This document shows positions 1-9,840 of a stretch of 45,744 bases of DNA, piece by piece; the first letter of the stretch is position 1, and the number at the start of each line of letters is the position of its first letter. Both the position numbers and the translations under genes were made by a program. This stretch comes from a virus, in IMG/VR virus record IMGVR_UViG_3300029955_000049, positions 1 through 45,744 of that record; one strand, written 5' to 3'. Below the pieces are notes generated by a model. It was not told the DNA's origin. It did not search any database and worked only from the letters and a program-made list of their open reading frames with translations.

Positions 1-3000
1 GCCTCACAGATTAATGCTATTGGGGTACGTATGTCTCATGGAGACGCCCTTAAGTTTGAGAGTGCCTTAGCGCACGAACTAACCCATGGGATGATTAATC
101 GTGCGGAGAGTATTGCGGCGGGATACAACAAGGGTAGTTCTATCGCTCAGGATATTGCCGCGAGAATGGTGGCGTTGAAAAACTTCACGGATGCAATGAC
201 TCCGATAGAGAAGCAAGCCCTACTAGCAGAACACCTCCAAGCAATGTATCCTGAGGCTACAGCAGAGTTCATTCACCAGTTGGTTGTACGTGGGGGTACT
301 GTGGATGGAGAGTTCCTCCCGATCTACTTTCAAGGTACCCTCCACGCTTTGATGTCCGGTGATGCGAAAGTGGGGAACTTTTATAAAGAATCTCCTTCGG
401 TGTTTAGAGGGGCTATCCGTGCAGTGAGTTCGTTTATTCAACATGCCTTTCAGGTGTTACGGGATTTTTATAATAAGAGTGGATTGTTTGGTCATGACGG
501 AGAATTCCCCCTTAGTGGGGTTAAGGCCAAGATCGATGAAGCGGTAAAAGGGATTATTAATGGGGAGCGAGCGGTACAAGCGGCCATGGCTCAAGCACAT
601 GTGGTAGAGTCGAGACTTAGTCCGGAAGCACTGATGGAGACCTACCGTGATAACCCTATAGTGGTAACTGGAGACTTAAACTCTGAGATGCAAGCCTTGA
701 GTTTCAAGGACATGAAGGACTTCGGGGATTCTGTTATTGAGAAGCTCTTTAGTCCCTTCGGTTGGATCTCCTCTAACTTCGACGGATTCCAGCAACTAGC
801 GAATAGTAATCGGTCGTTACTTCAGATTGCTAGACAAGTTAGGATGTATAGAACTATAGCCCATGATGGATTGGTGCGTTCCTCTATGCATTTCCCTACG
901 AGGTATAAGGATGGTAAAATGGTGGAGGATACGGGGCTGAGCTGGGTCAGTGATATTAATGGGTCTAAGACACTCGGTGGGCCGGATGGTCACTTGTCGG
1001 ATCTCCTGCGCTGGCAGAATGAAAACGAGTCAGAAGAACATCTCGGAGAAGAGGCTTGGCTTAACAGTCCTGAAAAGATTCAAAGTGGAGGGTGGACAAA
1101 AGGGGCTACCTTATCCCCTAGAGATCGTGATTTGTTAGCCACTGCATCGAACCATCTGGTGTTGATGCATCGTAACCTAGCTAAGCAGAGGATTGAATCG
1201 TTGTATGTTGATCTCCAAACCAACCTCGGGCATATGTTGATTTCGGATGCTACGGTGGGGCCGGAAATTAAAGACTTTAATAGCGTCATGGCTCTAACTG
1301 ACAAGATTGTAGAGTTATCGAAAGCGAAACTAGACCCTTCAAAGGCATCCTTAGTACCTCTACTAGAGCAGCAACTTCGGGGTGTTATTGGGGAGAAGCC
1401 TCCACAAAGTATTGGTAACATGCTAAAGGTTGCGGATACTATAGTTCCGAAAATTGGTGGTATAGCGGTTAAGTTGTTAGGCCCTACTCTTCAAGGTAAG
1501 GGAGCCTACACACCAGAAACCCGACCGGGACAGTTCCTTGTTAGGTATACTACGAATGATGGCAAAACACAAGTTAGTGGTGCACAGGGATTTGAGTCTA
1601 AAAGTGCAGCGGAGAAAGCCGCGAAGAGTATGCGGGAGGAGGGCAAGTTAAACGTTCAAGTTCAGGACAAGGGAATGTTTAGACAGAATCAGGTTTCTCC
1701 TTCCCAGTTAGACATGATCTCTCAACATGAAGAGGCGGCGTTTCAGGAACTCCAAAAGATAATGTCTCCGGAAGAATTTGAAAAAGTTCAGTCGGTGTTT
1801 CAACCCCTCCGTGCTACTAGGGAAGCTATGACCAAAGGTCTTGAAGCGAACCTAATGCAGAGAAAACTAGCACCGGGTAGAGAGACCCTTGACATGCTTC
1901 AGAATAGTATTAATAGTGGAAGTAATAGTGTGTTTTTGATTGCTCAGAAGATAGTGGCATCTAGGTCAGGAATCGCCCTGAGAGACCCTCTGCTTAAGAG
2001 CGATGCTGATTTGTGGCAGCGGGCTACAGACCAAGTGAAGAATACATTGTACCACCCTAAAAACTGGAGTGCTTTTAATAAAGCTACTAATTTGTACTAC
2101 TGTGGATACAACCTCTCCACTACGTTTGTGGAGCTAATGCAGGGAGCACAGTTAGTGCCTGCCTTCTTTACCGAACGAGGTTCTGGGATTCTTGAATCGT
2201 TTGGGCATTTAGGTGCAGGGTACAAATTCGCTATCGATCACGCTAGTGGGGTGTATAATAAGTCAGAGGAACAACTAGCACGGATGCAACAGACCATGTC
2301 AGCAAAGGATTGGAGGGAGTATACACGTAATAAGGTACTCTCCGAGATGGCGGCTAAGATGGGACTAACCGTTGCATCTAAAATTGGTACCCTCGCAGAT
2401 GAGCGTTCCTTTAGAATAGCGAACTTGAAAAATGTTCTAGATGGTAAACGCCCCCTAGAGTCGATTCAAAGCATGGGGACTAACGCGGGTAGAATGTTAG
2501 TTCGTGGTGCAGAGAAGTTCCATGACATCTCACAGTATGTTAACAATCTCCACTCCCTCGGAGCGTCCATATCATTTCTTGATAAGCACCCTGAGCAGGC
2601 AGGCAAACGTTCTAAGTCTCAATTGACTCATGAGGACTATTTAAACTGGGCAGAGCAAGTTAAAGCTAGTACACAGAGTGCAGGTGGTCCCGGAGACACT
2701 CCTGGAATTATGACTAACAGTGGTAAGTTCTGGCCTGTCCTTTCCTCTATGAGGGTACTACAGGGATATGCTACCTCTATGATTGGTACCACAGCGAGAC
2801 TCTTCAAAGAAAGTATTAATGAGAATTACGGTACGGGGGTGGAACGAGGTCAGGCTATGAAAGCTCTGGGTACACTCGTGGCTACGCAAGTAGCTTTGAG
2901 CGGTGTGTTTGGTATCCAACCTACTGCCGCCCTCGTGGGTATTACTCAGGCCATCCTAGGTAAAGACTACGACCTACAGACTATGATGCGGGAAACGTTC

Positions 3001-3915
3001 ATGAAGATCTTCGGAGAAGAGGAAGATACGGGGTCGTTCCTTACCGACGTAGCTATGAAAGGTCTACCTACTACCCTAAGTCCTGTTGACGTATCGGGAC
3101 GTTTAGGAATGGGTCAAATCTTTGGAGTGGACGCCTCAGGGGATATGCGACTGAGTAATATCTTAGGTGCTGGTAGCTCTATGGTGGATCAGGTTTATTC
3201 TAACCTACGCTCTGCAGGAGAAGACTTAGCACAGGGTAATCCTACGGCGGCCTTAGAGCACACAGGTAGAGCCATGCCGAACGCCCTACGAAATAAATGG
3301 GGAGCCCTTTTCGACGATGGGAATGTTCGTGGAACAGATGGTAAGATTGTAGGCCAACTCTCCGACACGGAGAAGGGACTTGTCGCTCTTGGCTTTCAAC
3401 CGAACAGTATAAGCAATTCCAGAGACTTGGAGCGTGGAGCTAAAGCTGCGGAGAACCTTAAGAGAGATTCCCTAAAACAGTTGTACAACCAAGCTGCCAA
3501 CCTCGTAGGGAGTGGGGATAGTGGTGGTGCCCAGCAGTTGTTACAGGAGTATGCTAGAACCAATCCGGGGTTTGATATCAAGGAGGGTATCCGTGGAGTG
3601 GTACAAGCGATACAGAATCGTAACGTACCACAGAATCCCCTCAACGCATTGGGCAAACAGAGTGCCCCACAAGCACATGAATTAGCTAGAGCGTACGGTA
3701 CTCCCCCACAGCAGAGTGAGGTGGAGCGGTTAAAGAAACAGGATCAATTAGTACAGACACTTGGGATTCAAGGCATTCCGCCTACCTCTGCACAGCAGTT
3801 CTTCAAAGCACAGAGGATGGATAATATGCTGCAGGCGAACCCCGGAATGACGAAAGCAGAGGCTTGGGATAGGATAAGGCAGCAGCATGGAAGCGAAGCC
3901 CCGATGCTACAATGA
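1..3915 (+). CDS. Giant polyvalent-type virion protein, C-terminal two thirds (continues from 42557-45744)
   Basis: This is the 3' part of a gene that begins at 42557. Base 45605 and base 1 are the same codon position, so joining the circle gives one 2320-residue protein. An HELTHG zinc-metallopeptidase motif (HExxH) lies at bases 73-90, about residue 1041 of the whole protein; an acidic helix with AEFIHQ about 60 residues later could give the third ligand. Long helical stretches follow, then a hydrophobic segment near bases 2860-2960. The C-terminal region resembles the LPD38-type region of large polyvalent phage proteins, with a late LxxYxxAxxxGD-like pattern. Known relatives are packed in the capsid and enter the cell with the DNA. 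Entry role and peptidase activity here are inference. The ATG at 31 is internal. The last gene of the late set, it converges on 3950. Confidence 0.85.
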   Translation, partial: ASQINAIGVRMSHGDALKFESALAHELTHGMINRAESIAAGYNKGSSIAQDIAARMVALKNFTDAMTPIEKQALLAEHLQAMYPEATAEFIHQLVVRGGTVDGEFLPIYFQGTLHALMSGDAKVGNFYKESPSVFRGAIRAVSSFIQHAFQVLRDFYNKSGLFGHDGEFPLSGVKAKIDEAVKGIINGERAVQAAMAQAHVVESRLSPEALMETYRDNPIVVTGDLNSEMQALSFKDMKDFGDSVIEKLFSPFGWISSNFDGFQQLANSNRSLLQIARQVRMYRTIAHDGLVRSSMHFPTRYKDGKMVEDTGLSWVSDINGSKTLGGPDGHLSDLLRWQNENESEEHLGEEAWLNSPEKIQSGGWTKGATLSPRDRDLLATASNHLVLMHRNLAKQRIESLYVDLQTNLGHMLISDATVGPEIKDFNSVMALTDKIVELSKAKLDPSKASLVPLLEQQLRGVIGEKPPQSIGNMLKVADTIVPKIGGIAVKLLGPTLQGKGAYTPETRPGQFLVRYTTNDGKTQVSGAQGFESKSAAEKAAKSMREEGKLNVQVQDKGMFRQNQVSPSQLDMISQHEEAAFQELQKIMSPEEFEKVQSVFQPLRATREAMTKGLEANLMQRKLAPGRETLDMLQNSINSGSNSVFLIAQKIVASRSGIALRDPLLKSDADLWQRATDQVKNTLYHPKNWSAFNKATNLYYCGYNLSTTFVELMQGAQLVPAFFTERGSGILESFGHLGAGYKFAIDHASGVYNKSEEQLARMQQTMSAKDWREYTRNKVLSEMAAKMGLTVASKIGTLADERSFRIANLKNVLDGKRPLESIQSMGTNAGRMLVRGAEKFHDISQYVNNLHSLGASISFLDKHPEQAGKRSKSQLTHEDYLNWAEQVKASTQSAGGPGDTPGIMTNSGKFWPVLSSMRVLQGYATSMIGTTARLFKESINENYGTGVERGQAMKALGTLVATQVALSGVFGIQPTAALVGITQAILGKDYDLQTMMRETFMKIFGEEEDTGSFLTDVAMKGLPTTLSPVDVSGRLGMGQIFGVDASGDMRLSNILGAGSSMVDQVYSNLRSAGEDLAQGNPTAALEHTGRAMPNALRNKWGALFDDGNVRGTDGKIVGQLSDTEKGLVALGFQPNSISNSRDLERGAKAAENLKRDSLKQLYNQAANLVGSGDSGGAQQLLQEYARTNPGFDIKEGIRGVVQAIQNRNVPQNPLNALGKQSAPQAHELARAYGTPPQQSEVERLKKQDQLVQTLGIQGIPPTSAQQFFKAQRMDNMLQANPGMTKAEAWDRIRQQHGSEAPMLQ

Positions 3916-3949
3916 TCTTTGTAGGCATCTTTTTTCCTCCCTAATATGA

Positions 3950-5119
3950 TCATGGCCCTATCAGCCTTAGCACGACCTTCCCAGTAACCGTGTCCGTTAA
4001 CCTCTCCAACCGTTCCGTTTTCTGCAGGTGATAAATTATCTTAGCGAGTTCGTCGGAGTTTGCCTCACGATACAACGCGCTGAGAATCACCTTCTCTGGG
4101 ACAGGGCCTTTGTTCATCTCTATAAGGTTGAGGATTTTGGTGGAGATCCCAGAGAGTTCGTTTCGTCCCACGCCCTCAAACACCTTGGTGAGGTTTTTCT
4201 CTATACGTTCAAGTAGGGCCAGAGACAATAACAGGTAGGGTTTGGTTATCGTTAAGTCCATGGAGCTACTCTCTGCTAGAGTTACTAACATGGTGAGCTT
4301 TAATAGTTGGATGTGCTTGGAGCGGTAATACCCTACAGTGGTTTCCTCCGTGGGGGTGATGAGTTTCTCGTACCAACTTTTGTACCACTCCTTAGCTTCA
4401 GGCTCCCACTCGAACTGTCCACACACTTCCTGCAACGCCTTAGCACGAAGAATCATGCGCTCCCAAGCTTGGTGTTGCTCAGGGGTAATCTCTGGGAACG
4501 CTATTCTTTTATCCTCCTCGTATTCGTATATGAACAAGGCGCGTCGGGAGAACCCCCCACTGATCACATCATCCTTCATACGAGCGGAGATCCATGAGGG
4601 GGTAGTACACCCCAACATAGTAAGGAACGGGCCAACGATCAGTTGGTTTCCCTTATTCTTAGTTTTGTATTCGTAGAAGTCCTGATCGTAAACGGTGGTT
4701 AGGAAGTCCACCATGTGGAGTCCGCCTGCGCCTACGAACTGGGAGAACTCCGTGACGAACACCGTGTTCGGAGAGTATACGACAGGTGGTTGTGAAGGAT
4801 TTTTAGGGTCGATGTACGAACGCTCATTCCCCGCAATCTCAAGTACAAGAGCTTCTTTGGTAATACAGTCCGCTCCGAAGGGAATCGTTTTGAGTTCTCG
4901 GATAAGCTGCTTCGCAATAGACATTGCACTTGTCTTTCTATTGCCTGGGGGTCCAACCAGAATTGTGTATAGATTTGGGTATACTCTAAAGTGTCCTTGA
5001 TCAACAAATACTCTTCTTGAAACAATCGCTGAGAGAGCAGTGATACAGCTCCACAAATGGTAGTTTTCACAGGCCTCAGAGTTGGTGGTGTAGAATTGAT
5101 AGTCTTGTAAAAATGACAT
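3950..5119 (-). CDS. DUF3987-like P-loop ATPase (helicase/primase-associated type)
   Basis: A 389-residue protein with a Walker A motif GPPGNRKTS near residues 56-64 and a hydrophobic strand VFVTEF near residue 123 that could serve as Walker B. The layout is like the DUF3987 family of phage and plasmid ATPases often found with replication proteins. I see no primase domain. The C-terminal part (after about residue 310) looks like a small winged-helix region. The ATG lies 4 bases after the ligase stop, and the gene is the last of the leftward operon. It may be the replicative helicase or loader, since no DnaB-like gene is recognisable, but this is inference. Confidence 0.7.
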   Translation of the reverse strand: MSFLQDYQFYTTNSEACENYHLWSCITALSAIVSRRVFVDQGHFRVYPNLYTILVGPPGNRKTSAMSIAKQLIRELKTIPFGADCITKEALVLEIAGNERSYIDPKNPSQPPVVYSPNTVFVTEFSQFVGAGGLHMVDFLTTVYDQDFYEYKTKNKGNQLIVGPFLTMLGCTTPSWISARMKDDVISGGFSRRALFIYEYEEDKRIAFPEITPEQHQAWERMILRAKALQEVCGQFEWEPEAKEWYKSWYEKLITPTEETTVGYYRSKHIQLLKLTMLVTLAESSSMDLTITKPYLLLSLALLERIEKNLTKVFEGVGRNELSGISTKILNLIEMNKGPVPEKVILSALYREANSDELAKIIYHLQKTERLERLTDTVTGKVVLRLIGP

Positions 5120-5123
5120 GACA

Positions 5124-5927
5124 TTAAAACTCCATTAGAAAGTTTGGATGGCGAGGAATCCCATCATTGGTTAAGCACTGATAGCTAATACGGATTACTT
5201 TTCCAGTGACATTCTGTTGCCAGTATTTCTCCCGCTGGAAATCCGTAAATCCCCCACCAACATTGAAGGTGGCTCCAGAGGGTGTGCGGCAGACTAATCC
5301 ACCTAATCGCCCAGCGTGCTTTCCTTCCCCTTCGTATTTGTCGAACACCATATACTCTCCGTCTAGAAAGTCTTTTAGTTTGAGTAACCTCCAGCTCCTC
5401 GTAGACTCATATCCAATGTCTTGGTTGTGTACCATGGTTCCTTCATACCCTAGTATTTTTTGTTCTTGATGGTAGGATACTAGTTGTTCTTGGTTCTTAA
5501 TTTGTGTAGGGTAGACTACATGAAAGCCCATCCATTGGATTGTGTAGAGACGGTTCACGTATCTTTTTTGAAAGTCAATATACGGTTGAACTACATCAAA
5601 AACATAATATCCGATTTGTTTAGTTTCTTCTGTGGGCTTTATACGCTTTACTGCAATAGCACTATTGATCTCTTGAAGTTTCTTGGTGTGACAATAAAAC
5701 TCCCCATCTAAGGGGAGAGCAAAATCTGGTTTACCCGGAAGGGTTGTTTCCGAAGTCCCCTTATAGATGTGTTGAACTACTGCATCGTTCCAAACTTTGT
5801 TGTCCCTTGAGTAGAATTTTCCCTTAAAGTATCGCGCTCGAATCCCATCTAGTTTGGGAAGTGCCCAACACGGGTAGGCTAGTTTATCAAAATCTAACAC
5901 ATGTGCGAGCATACATTCTTGAATCAT
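5124..5927 (-). CDS. ATP-dependent DNA ligase
   Basis: Seals nicks in DNA using ATP. The adenylation motif KLDGIR places the reactive lysine at residue 25. Further nucleotidyltransferase motifs follow: LDGEFY (motif III), EGTMVHN (motif IV) and LKLKD (motif V). A small OB-fold region with a KVIRISY strand ends the protein. At 267 residues it is a minimal phage-type ligase without extra DNA-binding domains. I chose the ATG at 5927, which overlaps the polymerase stop as ATGA and follows AGAAGGA. An upstream in-frame ATG at 5954 lies inside the polymerase gene. It acts with the polymerase next to it in replication and repair. Confidence 0.9.
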   Translation of the reverse strand: MIQECMLAHVLDFDKLAYPCWALPKLDGIRARYFKGKFYSRDNKVWNDAVVQHIYKGTSETTLPGKPDFALPLDGEFYCHTKKLQEINSAIAVKRIKPTEETKQIGYYVFDVVQPYIDFQKRYVNRLYTIQWMGFHVVYPTQIKNQEQLVSYHQEQKILGYEGTMVHNQDIGYESTRSWRLLKLKDFLDGEYMVFDKYEGEGKHAGRLGGLVCRTPSGATFNVGGGFTDFQREKYWQQNVTGKVIRISYQCLTNDGIPRHPNFLMEF

Positions 5928-8296
5928 ATTTTTCCTTCTTTTAAGTTTCCCCAACTGGTACCATAGGCACCTTCAAAGGGGATGGTTATTTCTTGGTTGG
6001 CAATCACTAAGGGGTTCTGGAAACACATTTGAATAAGTTTTACACAATAGTGAGTATCTCCCTTTTTGAACTGCCCTAAAACTGCATCGTGAACTTGATG
6101 CAGGGGTTCGACAAAGAATCTACCATCAGGTCTTCTATTAAGCTTGGAGTGCCAGAGGTTAAACACAGCCAAGTTTGTTGCATAGGTGGTATTTTCTTGA
6201 GGCTCACTGGAGTACGCAGCTTTAAGTGTTCCATGATCGCTCGCCCTACCAAAAAATACTCGCTGGTGTCCAGAAGCAGAGGTGAGCACAGGTCGTACAG
6301 CAAGATCTCTAGCGATTCGCTGGTGCCATTTTTCGAGACCTGGATATCTAATCTTATATAACTGTTGGAGTCGTTCGGCTTCTCTAGGAGAAATTGTAAC
6401 GTCCCCTTCAGATGTCTTGAAGATAGTGTCCGACAAAAGGTTCTTGCCCATTCCATAATTTGTACCATGTTGACAACATTTGGCCCCAAAGTAAATTGGA
6501 TCTGTCTTATCGATTGTGTTTGTGAGTTCGTATAGTTCCTTTCGTGGGAGTTGACTAACTTGCGGGCCTTTAAGAAACATTAAGGCAATAACTTTGGCTA
6601 CTTTAATTCCGAATTGGAGGTCTTCAAGCATGGCGGGATCACCGAGGAACTTACACCATGCGGCAACTGTCCATCCGTCTGCCCCGCTAAGATCGCACTG
6701 GAAGAACCAGTATTCTGGATCAGCAAGGAACAGGTCACGGTCGTATTCGGGTATTGTTTGTAGATTGTATCCGCTACCTGTTGGCGAAGTGTAGCAAGAA
6801 AGTCTGCCAGTTTCGGTCCCAACAAGGTTGTATCCACACCGAATTCTATTATCAGTGTCGGTTTGTATCTGCAGCATACTGATTCTGGTTCTAATGCGTA
6901 TGCTTTCGATAAGGATTTTGAGGACTGGGTGTTTGCTGGACTTATACAGTTTGATAATAGCTTCGTCATCAGTGGTTGTTTTTCCTGTGGATCTTTTAAC
7001 TTGTGGGGGAAGCTTCAAAAACTTGTAGAGAAAGTCTTGCTTCTGCTTCCATGATTTTACATTAAGGGGCTGGCCATACACCCTAGTGATTTCTTCATTG
7101 AGAACACTAAGTTTTTGTTCCAACTCCACCACACGTGCACATGCTTTTTTATAGTCATACAAGATACCTTTGCATTCCATATAGAGGAGTGGACGCAGCA
7201 TTGAGACATTAAATTGGTAGTGTCGTAAGGAAGCTCCCGTAAGTTCTTTTTCCAATACCTCATTGATCTCGAACGTAACAGCAGAGTCTTTGCAGCAGTA
7301 TGTAAACATCGTGGACATATCTCCTCCACGTTCGTTTTTGTAGTAAGGTTCCCGTGTGTAGATAGACGTTTGGAAAGCCAAGGACTTTTCGAGCTCAGAG
7401 TATAACTCCCAGTGTTTAAGCATGGTGTCATGCCGAACGTTTGTGATGAAAATACGATGCGTCCAGAAGAGTACGAAAGAATCATAAAGGGAATTTTGGA
7501 GGATTTTGGGTACCTTGGGATTGGAGCACATGGAGGAGAATGCACGCCATATCTCTACTTCGTCTTCCTCCGACCAATAGTGTCCTCCGTATCCGATCAT
7601 AGGGATTAGGAAACAATCGGCTGCAGACGTGGCTATGGATACGCAGGTTAGGCCTGTGTGTACCCACCCTTCTATGTCCATTGCTATGGGGGTTTGCTTT
7701 TGTTGAATCGCTTGTAGGTTCCATATGATTTCTTCCTTGGTGAGGTTAATGGTTAGTTGTCGGTAAGGGTGTATAACCGTTTTAGTTGTGGACTCTTCTT
7801 TGAGTCGGTGGAGGTCGAAGCGTATAATGGGGACATACTCATACATTCGTAAAGCATCCCTTGGATGGTAGGTGGCCAAGCACTTAAACCCAAGAATGGA
7901 ACTGGTGAAGAGAGTTCCCCTGTAATTGGATAGGCTGTGGTGGACTCCAGCTGCACGCAGAGCGCAGGGGCCCAACAATAAAACAATGTTTGGGTTGAAG
8001 ACCTGCAGATCATACCGTAGTTTGGCCACCTCTTCGGAACATACTGAAGTTCCTTCAGCGCAAACATGAGGGTGTACATGCCCACGAAAACACATTGAAA
8101 GAGTGATGCCTTCTTTGTGTAGTAACGACGATAGGAATGCTCCCCATGGGCCATTAAAGGGAGTTTGAAGTTCCATGTCTTGGCTGGACGGAGCGTCACT
8201 AATAATGGCAATACGGTAATCGGTGGTATCATATTTGGGGTATGAGTTGGGGCATTCCTTTATTGGGATGTCTAGGGGTATACTAAGTAGGTTCAT
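5924..8296 (-). CDS. Family A DNA polymerase with N-terminal uracil-DNA-glycosylase-like domain
   Basis: Replicative polymerase of 790 residues in three parts. Residues 27-165 resemble family 4/5 uracil-DNA glycosylases (SDAPSSQD, PFNGPWG, NPNIVLLLG, TYHPR). Residues 203-350 form a 3'-5' exonuclease with DIE at 207-209, NSLYD near 268 and YxxxD ending at D337, so proofreading looks intact. The polymerase part has motif A around CDLSGAD (D535), motif B KCCQHGTNYG near 606-615 and motif C QVHDA (D737). The usual HDE of motif C is HDA. A UDG-like domain fused to a polymerase is known in SPO1-type phages. The canonical asparagine motif of active UDGs is not evident, so glycosylase activity is doubtful. 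The start overlaps the gene upstream by 14 bases. Confidence 0.92.
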   Translation of the reverse strand: MNLLSIPLDIPIKECPNSYPKYDTTDYRIAIISDAPSSQDMELQTPFNGPWGAFLSSLLHKEGITLSMCFRGHVHPHVCAEGTSVCSEEVAKLRYDLQVFNPNIVLLLGPCALRAAGVHHSLSNYRGTLFTSSILGFKCLATYHPRDALRMYEYVPIIRFDLHRLKEESTTKTVIHPYRQLTINLTKEEIIWNLQAIQQKQTPIAMDIEGWVHTGLTCVSIATSAADCFLIPMIGYGGHYWSEEDEVEIWRAFSSMCSNPKVPKILQNSLYDSFVLFWTHRIFITNVRHDTMLKHWELYSELEKSLAFQTSIYTREPYYKNERGGDMSTMFTYCCKDSAVTFEINEVLEKELTGASLRHYQFNVSMLRPLLYMECKGILYDYKKACARVVELEQKLSVLNEEITRVYGQPLNVKSWKQKQDFLYKFLKLPPQVKRSTGKTTTDDEAIIKLYKSSKHPVLKILIESIRIRTRISMLQIQTDTDNRIRCGYNLVGTETGRLSCYTSPTGSGYNLQTIPEYDRDLFLADPEYWFFQCDLSGADGWTVAAWCKFLGDPAMLEDLQFGIKVAKVIALMFLKGPQVSQLPRKELYELTNTIDKTDPIYFGAKCCQHGTNYGMGKNLLSDTIFKTSEGDVTISPREAERLQQLYKIRYPGLEKWHQRIARDLAVRPVLTSASGHQRVFFGRASDHGTLKAAYSSEPQENTTYATNLAVFNLWHSKLNRRPDGRFFVEPLHQVHDAVLGQFKKGDTHYCVKLIQMCFQNPLVIANQEITIPFEGAYGTSWGNLKEGKI

Positions 8297-8483
8297 CTGG
8301 GGTGTCGTCTAATATTTGGTTAACAATACGATTTTTTAATTCAGGGGTGCATTCCTCAAAGGCTATAACGAAACCTCTACCACAACAATTACGTTCATAG
8401 ATGGTTAGGTCAATGGGAACATAATCCTCATGGATTATTTCTAGGATGTCACCCCTCCACGGTAGATAACTTCGTATACTCAT
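8283..8483 (-). CDS. Small hypothetical protein
   Basis: A 66-residue ORF between the methyltransferase and the polymerase. It overlaps the methyltransferase end by 35 bases and the polymerase start by 14, the tight packing seen elsewhere in this operon. It has a CCGRG cysteine pair near the middle and an acidic C-terminus (LDDTPDEP). No family is recognised. It is kept as a gene because it fills an otherwise empty stretch on the operon strand. Confidence 0.6.
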   Translation of the reverse strand: MSIRSYLPWRGDILEIIHEDYVPIDLTIYERNCCGRGFVIAFEECTPELKNRIVNQILDDTPDEPT

Positions 8484-9822
8484 TGCGTATGTGTTCTAGT
8501 TGACGGTTATAAAACTCCTCATTGATTTCTAACGCAATAGGTTTAAGGCCGAGTTGAAGAGCTGCTAGAGTACTACTTCCCACACCACTAAATGGGTCGA
8601 GTACGGTTTGCCCGGAAATGGCTACACTGTTGTACAGCCATTCCCACACAGCATAGGGTTTAACGAACAAGTGATCCATCCTGGCTTTACCACAGTTGCC
8701 TGCCATGAAGAAGTTTTTACCCTGAGGACGCACCAACGTAGGACTACCCTTTCTAAGGACAGCCACAAACTCTACCGCCTTGGTGAAATTACAAAAGGCG
8801 GAGTTGTTAAGGCAAGTGTGAGTCTTGCACCATACTAGTGGCCATCGTTGAATGGAGAACCCGACACTTTGTGCAGCGGTGCAGAGGGCCATCCAGAACT
8901 CTGGATCACACCAGACGAGGGCATACCCATTATCCTTGAGGCAATTGTAAAATCCTCTGACCATGGGAAGAGTGTTTCCTTTAACTTGTTCTGGTTCGTG
9001 GGTTTGTTCGAGTTCTTGCAGGGTTGTGTTTTCATATTTGTTTCTTTGGTATAGATTAATAAGGTCTTGTCCATAAGGAGGGTCGGTTATGATGTGGTCA
9101 GCACACGCTGGGTGGGACATCATCCAGTCGAAGGCGTCGGTAAGGGTGACACAATCAGGAACCTTACTTGGGGTGGGGCTTACCTCAGATACTATAAGTT
9201 GGGTGGATTCCTCATCTAGGTTTATATCAGGGATTGATGCACACTCTTCCTTTTGATTGTTAACAAAAGTAACCAAACGTTGCATAGCCTCTTTCTCTTT
9301 ACGAGCAGAGAAAACCTTCAATGCATCGGTAAGGGTGGCACACACCTTAATCTGTTCATCTCCCTTTTCAATTGCTTTGCTAATTTGTAACGCATAGGAC
9401 ACGTTAGCTTGAGCAACTCCCAAGAGATCTCCGGTGTGGGATTGTCCCCATTCTGTAAAGGAGAGGGCACTTTGTTTACACTTGAGGGCGTGAATTTTCG
9501 CGATAGCGGAACAGCGTTCTTGCCATGTAAGGTCTTTTCGTTTAACATTTTCTTCTAGTTCTAGTTCTGCTCGTTCATCTTCGGTTAGGGCACCACGGTG
9601 GAGGAAATGTACTCCTTGGATGAGGTTTTCCATTCCGAGTATTTGTAATGCTCTAAGCCTATGCCCACCAGCAATGAGGGTACCTTCCTCATCAAGGATG
9701 ATGGGTTGAAGAAGCCCGTGGAGTTTAATGGATTCGGACAATTGAACTGCATGTTCTTCGTCTGTTTCACGTTGACGATTACCAATTTTGATGTCCTTAA
9801 TGTGGATGACCAGTGGTGTCAT
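8449..9822 (-). CDS. ParB-like nuclease domain fused to beta-class DNA methyltransferase
   Basis: A 457-residue fusion. Residues 4-130 are a ParB/Srx-like N-terminal domain with AGGHRLRALQ at 51-60, followed by a region like the ParB helix-turn-helix (about 120-190). Residues 220-457 are an SAM-dependent DNA amino-methyltransferase with TDPPYG at 245-250 (motif IV) and DPFSGVGSST at 408-417 (motif I). The order IV before I marks the beta class, and DPPY fits N6-adenine or N4-cytosine methylation. No cognate restriction enzyme is nearby, so it is probably an orphan that marks phage DNA against host restriction or for timing. ParB-MTase fusions are known in phages. The target sequence is unknown. 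Confidence 0.9.
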   Translation of the reverse strand: MTPLVIHIKDIKIGNRQRETDEEHAVQLSESIKLHGLLQPIILDEEGTLIAGGHRLRALQILGMENLIQGVHFLHRGALTEDERAELELEENVKRKDLTWQERCSAIAKIHALKCKQSALSFTEWGQSHTGDLLGVAQANVSYALQISKAIEKGDEQIKVCATLTDALKVFSARKEKEAMQRLVTFVNNQKEECASIPDINLDEESTQLIVSEVSPTPSKVPDCVTLTDAFDWMMSHPACADHIITDPPYGQDLINLYQRNKYENTTLQELEQTHEPEQVKGNTLPMVRGFYNCLKDNGYALVWCDPEFWMALCTAAQSVGFSIQRWPLVWCKTHTCLNNSAFCNFTKAVEFVAVLRKGSPTLVRPQGKNFFMAGNCGKARMDHLFVKPYAVWEWLYNSVAISGQTVLDPFSGVGSSTLAALQLGLKPIALEINEEFYNRQLEHIRNEYTKLSTVEG

Positions 9823-9840
9823 ATTGTAATATTGTAAAAA

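Noticed and set aside
3916-3949. Terminator between the converging gene ends
   Set aside because: There is a T run (CTTTTTTCC) but no stable stem before it on either strand.
4307-5000. Several plus-strand ORFs antisense to the ATPase gene
   Set aside because: All are overlapped in full by the well-supported minus-strand gene and show no family likeness.
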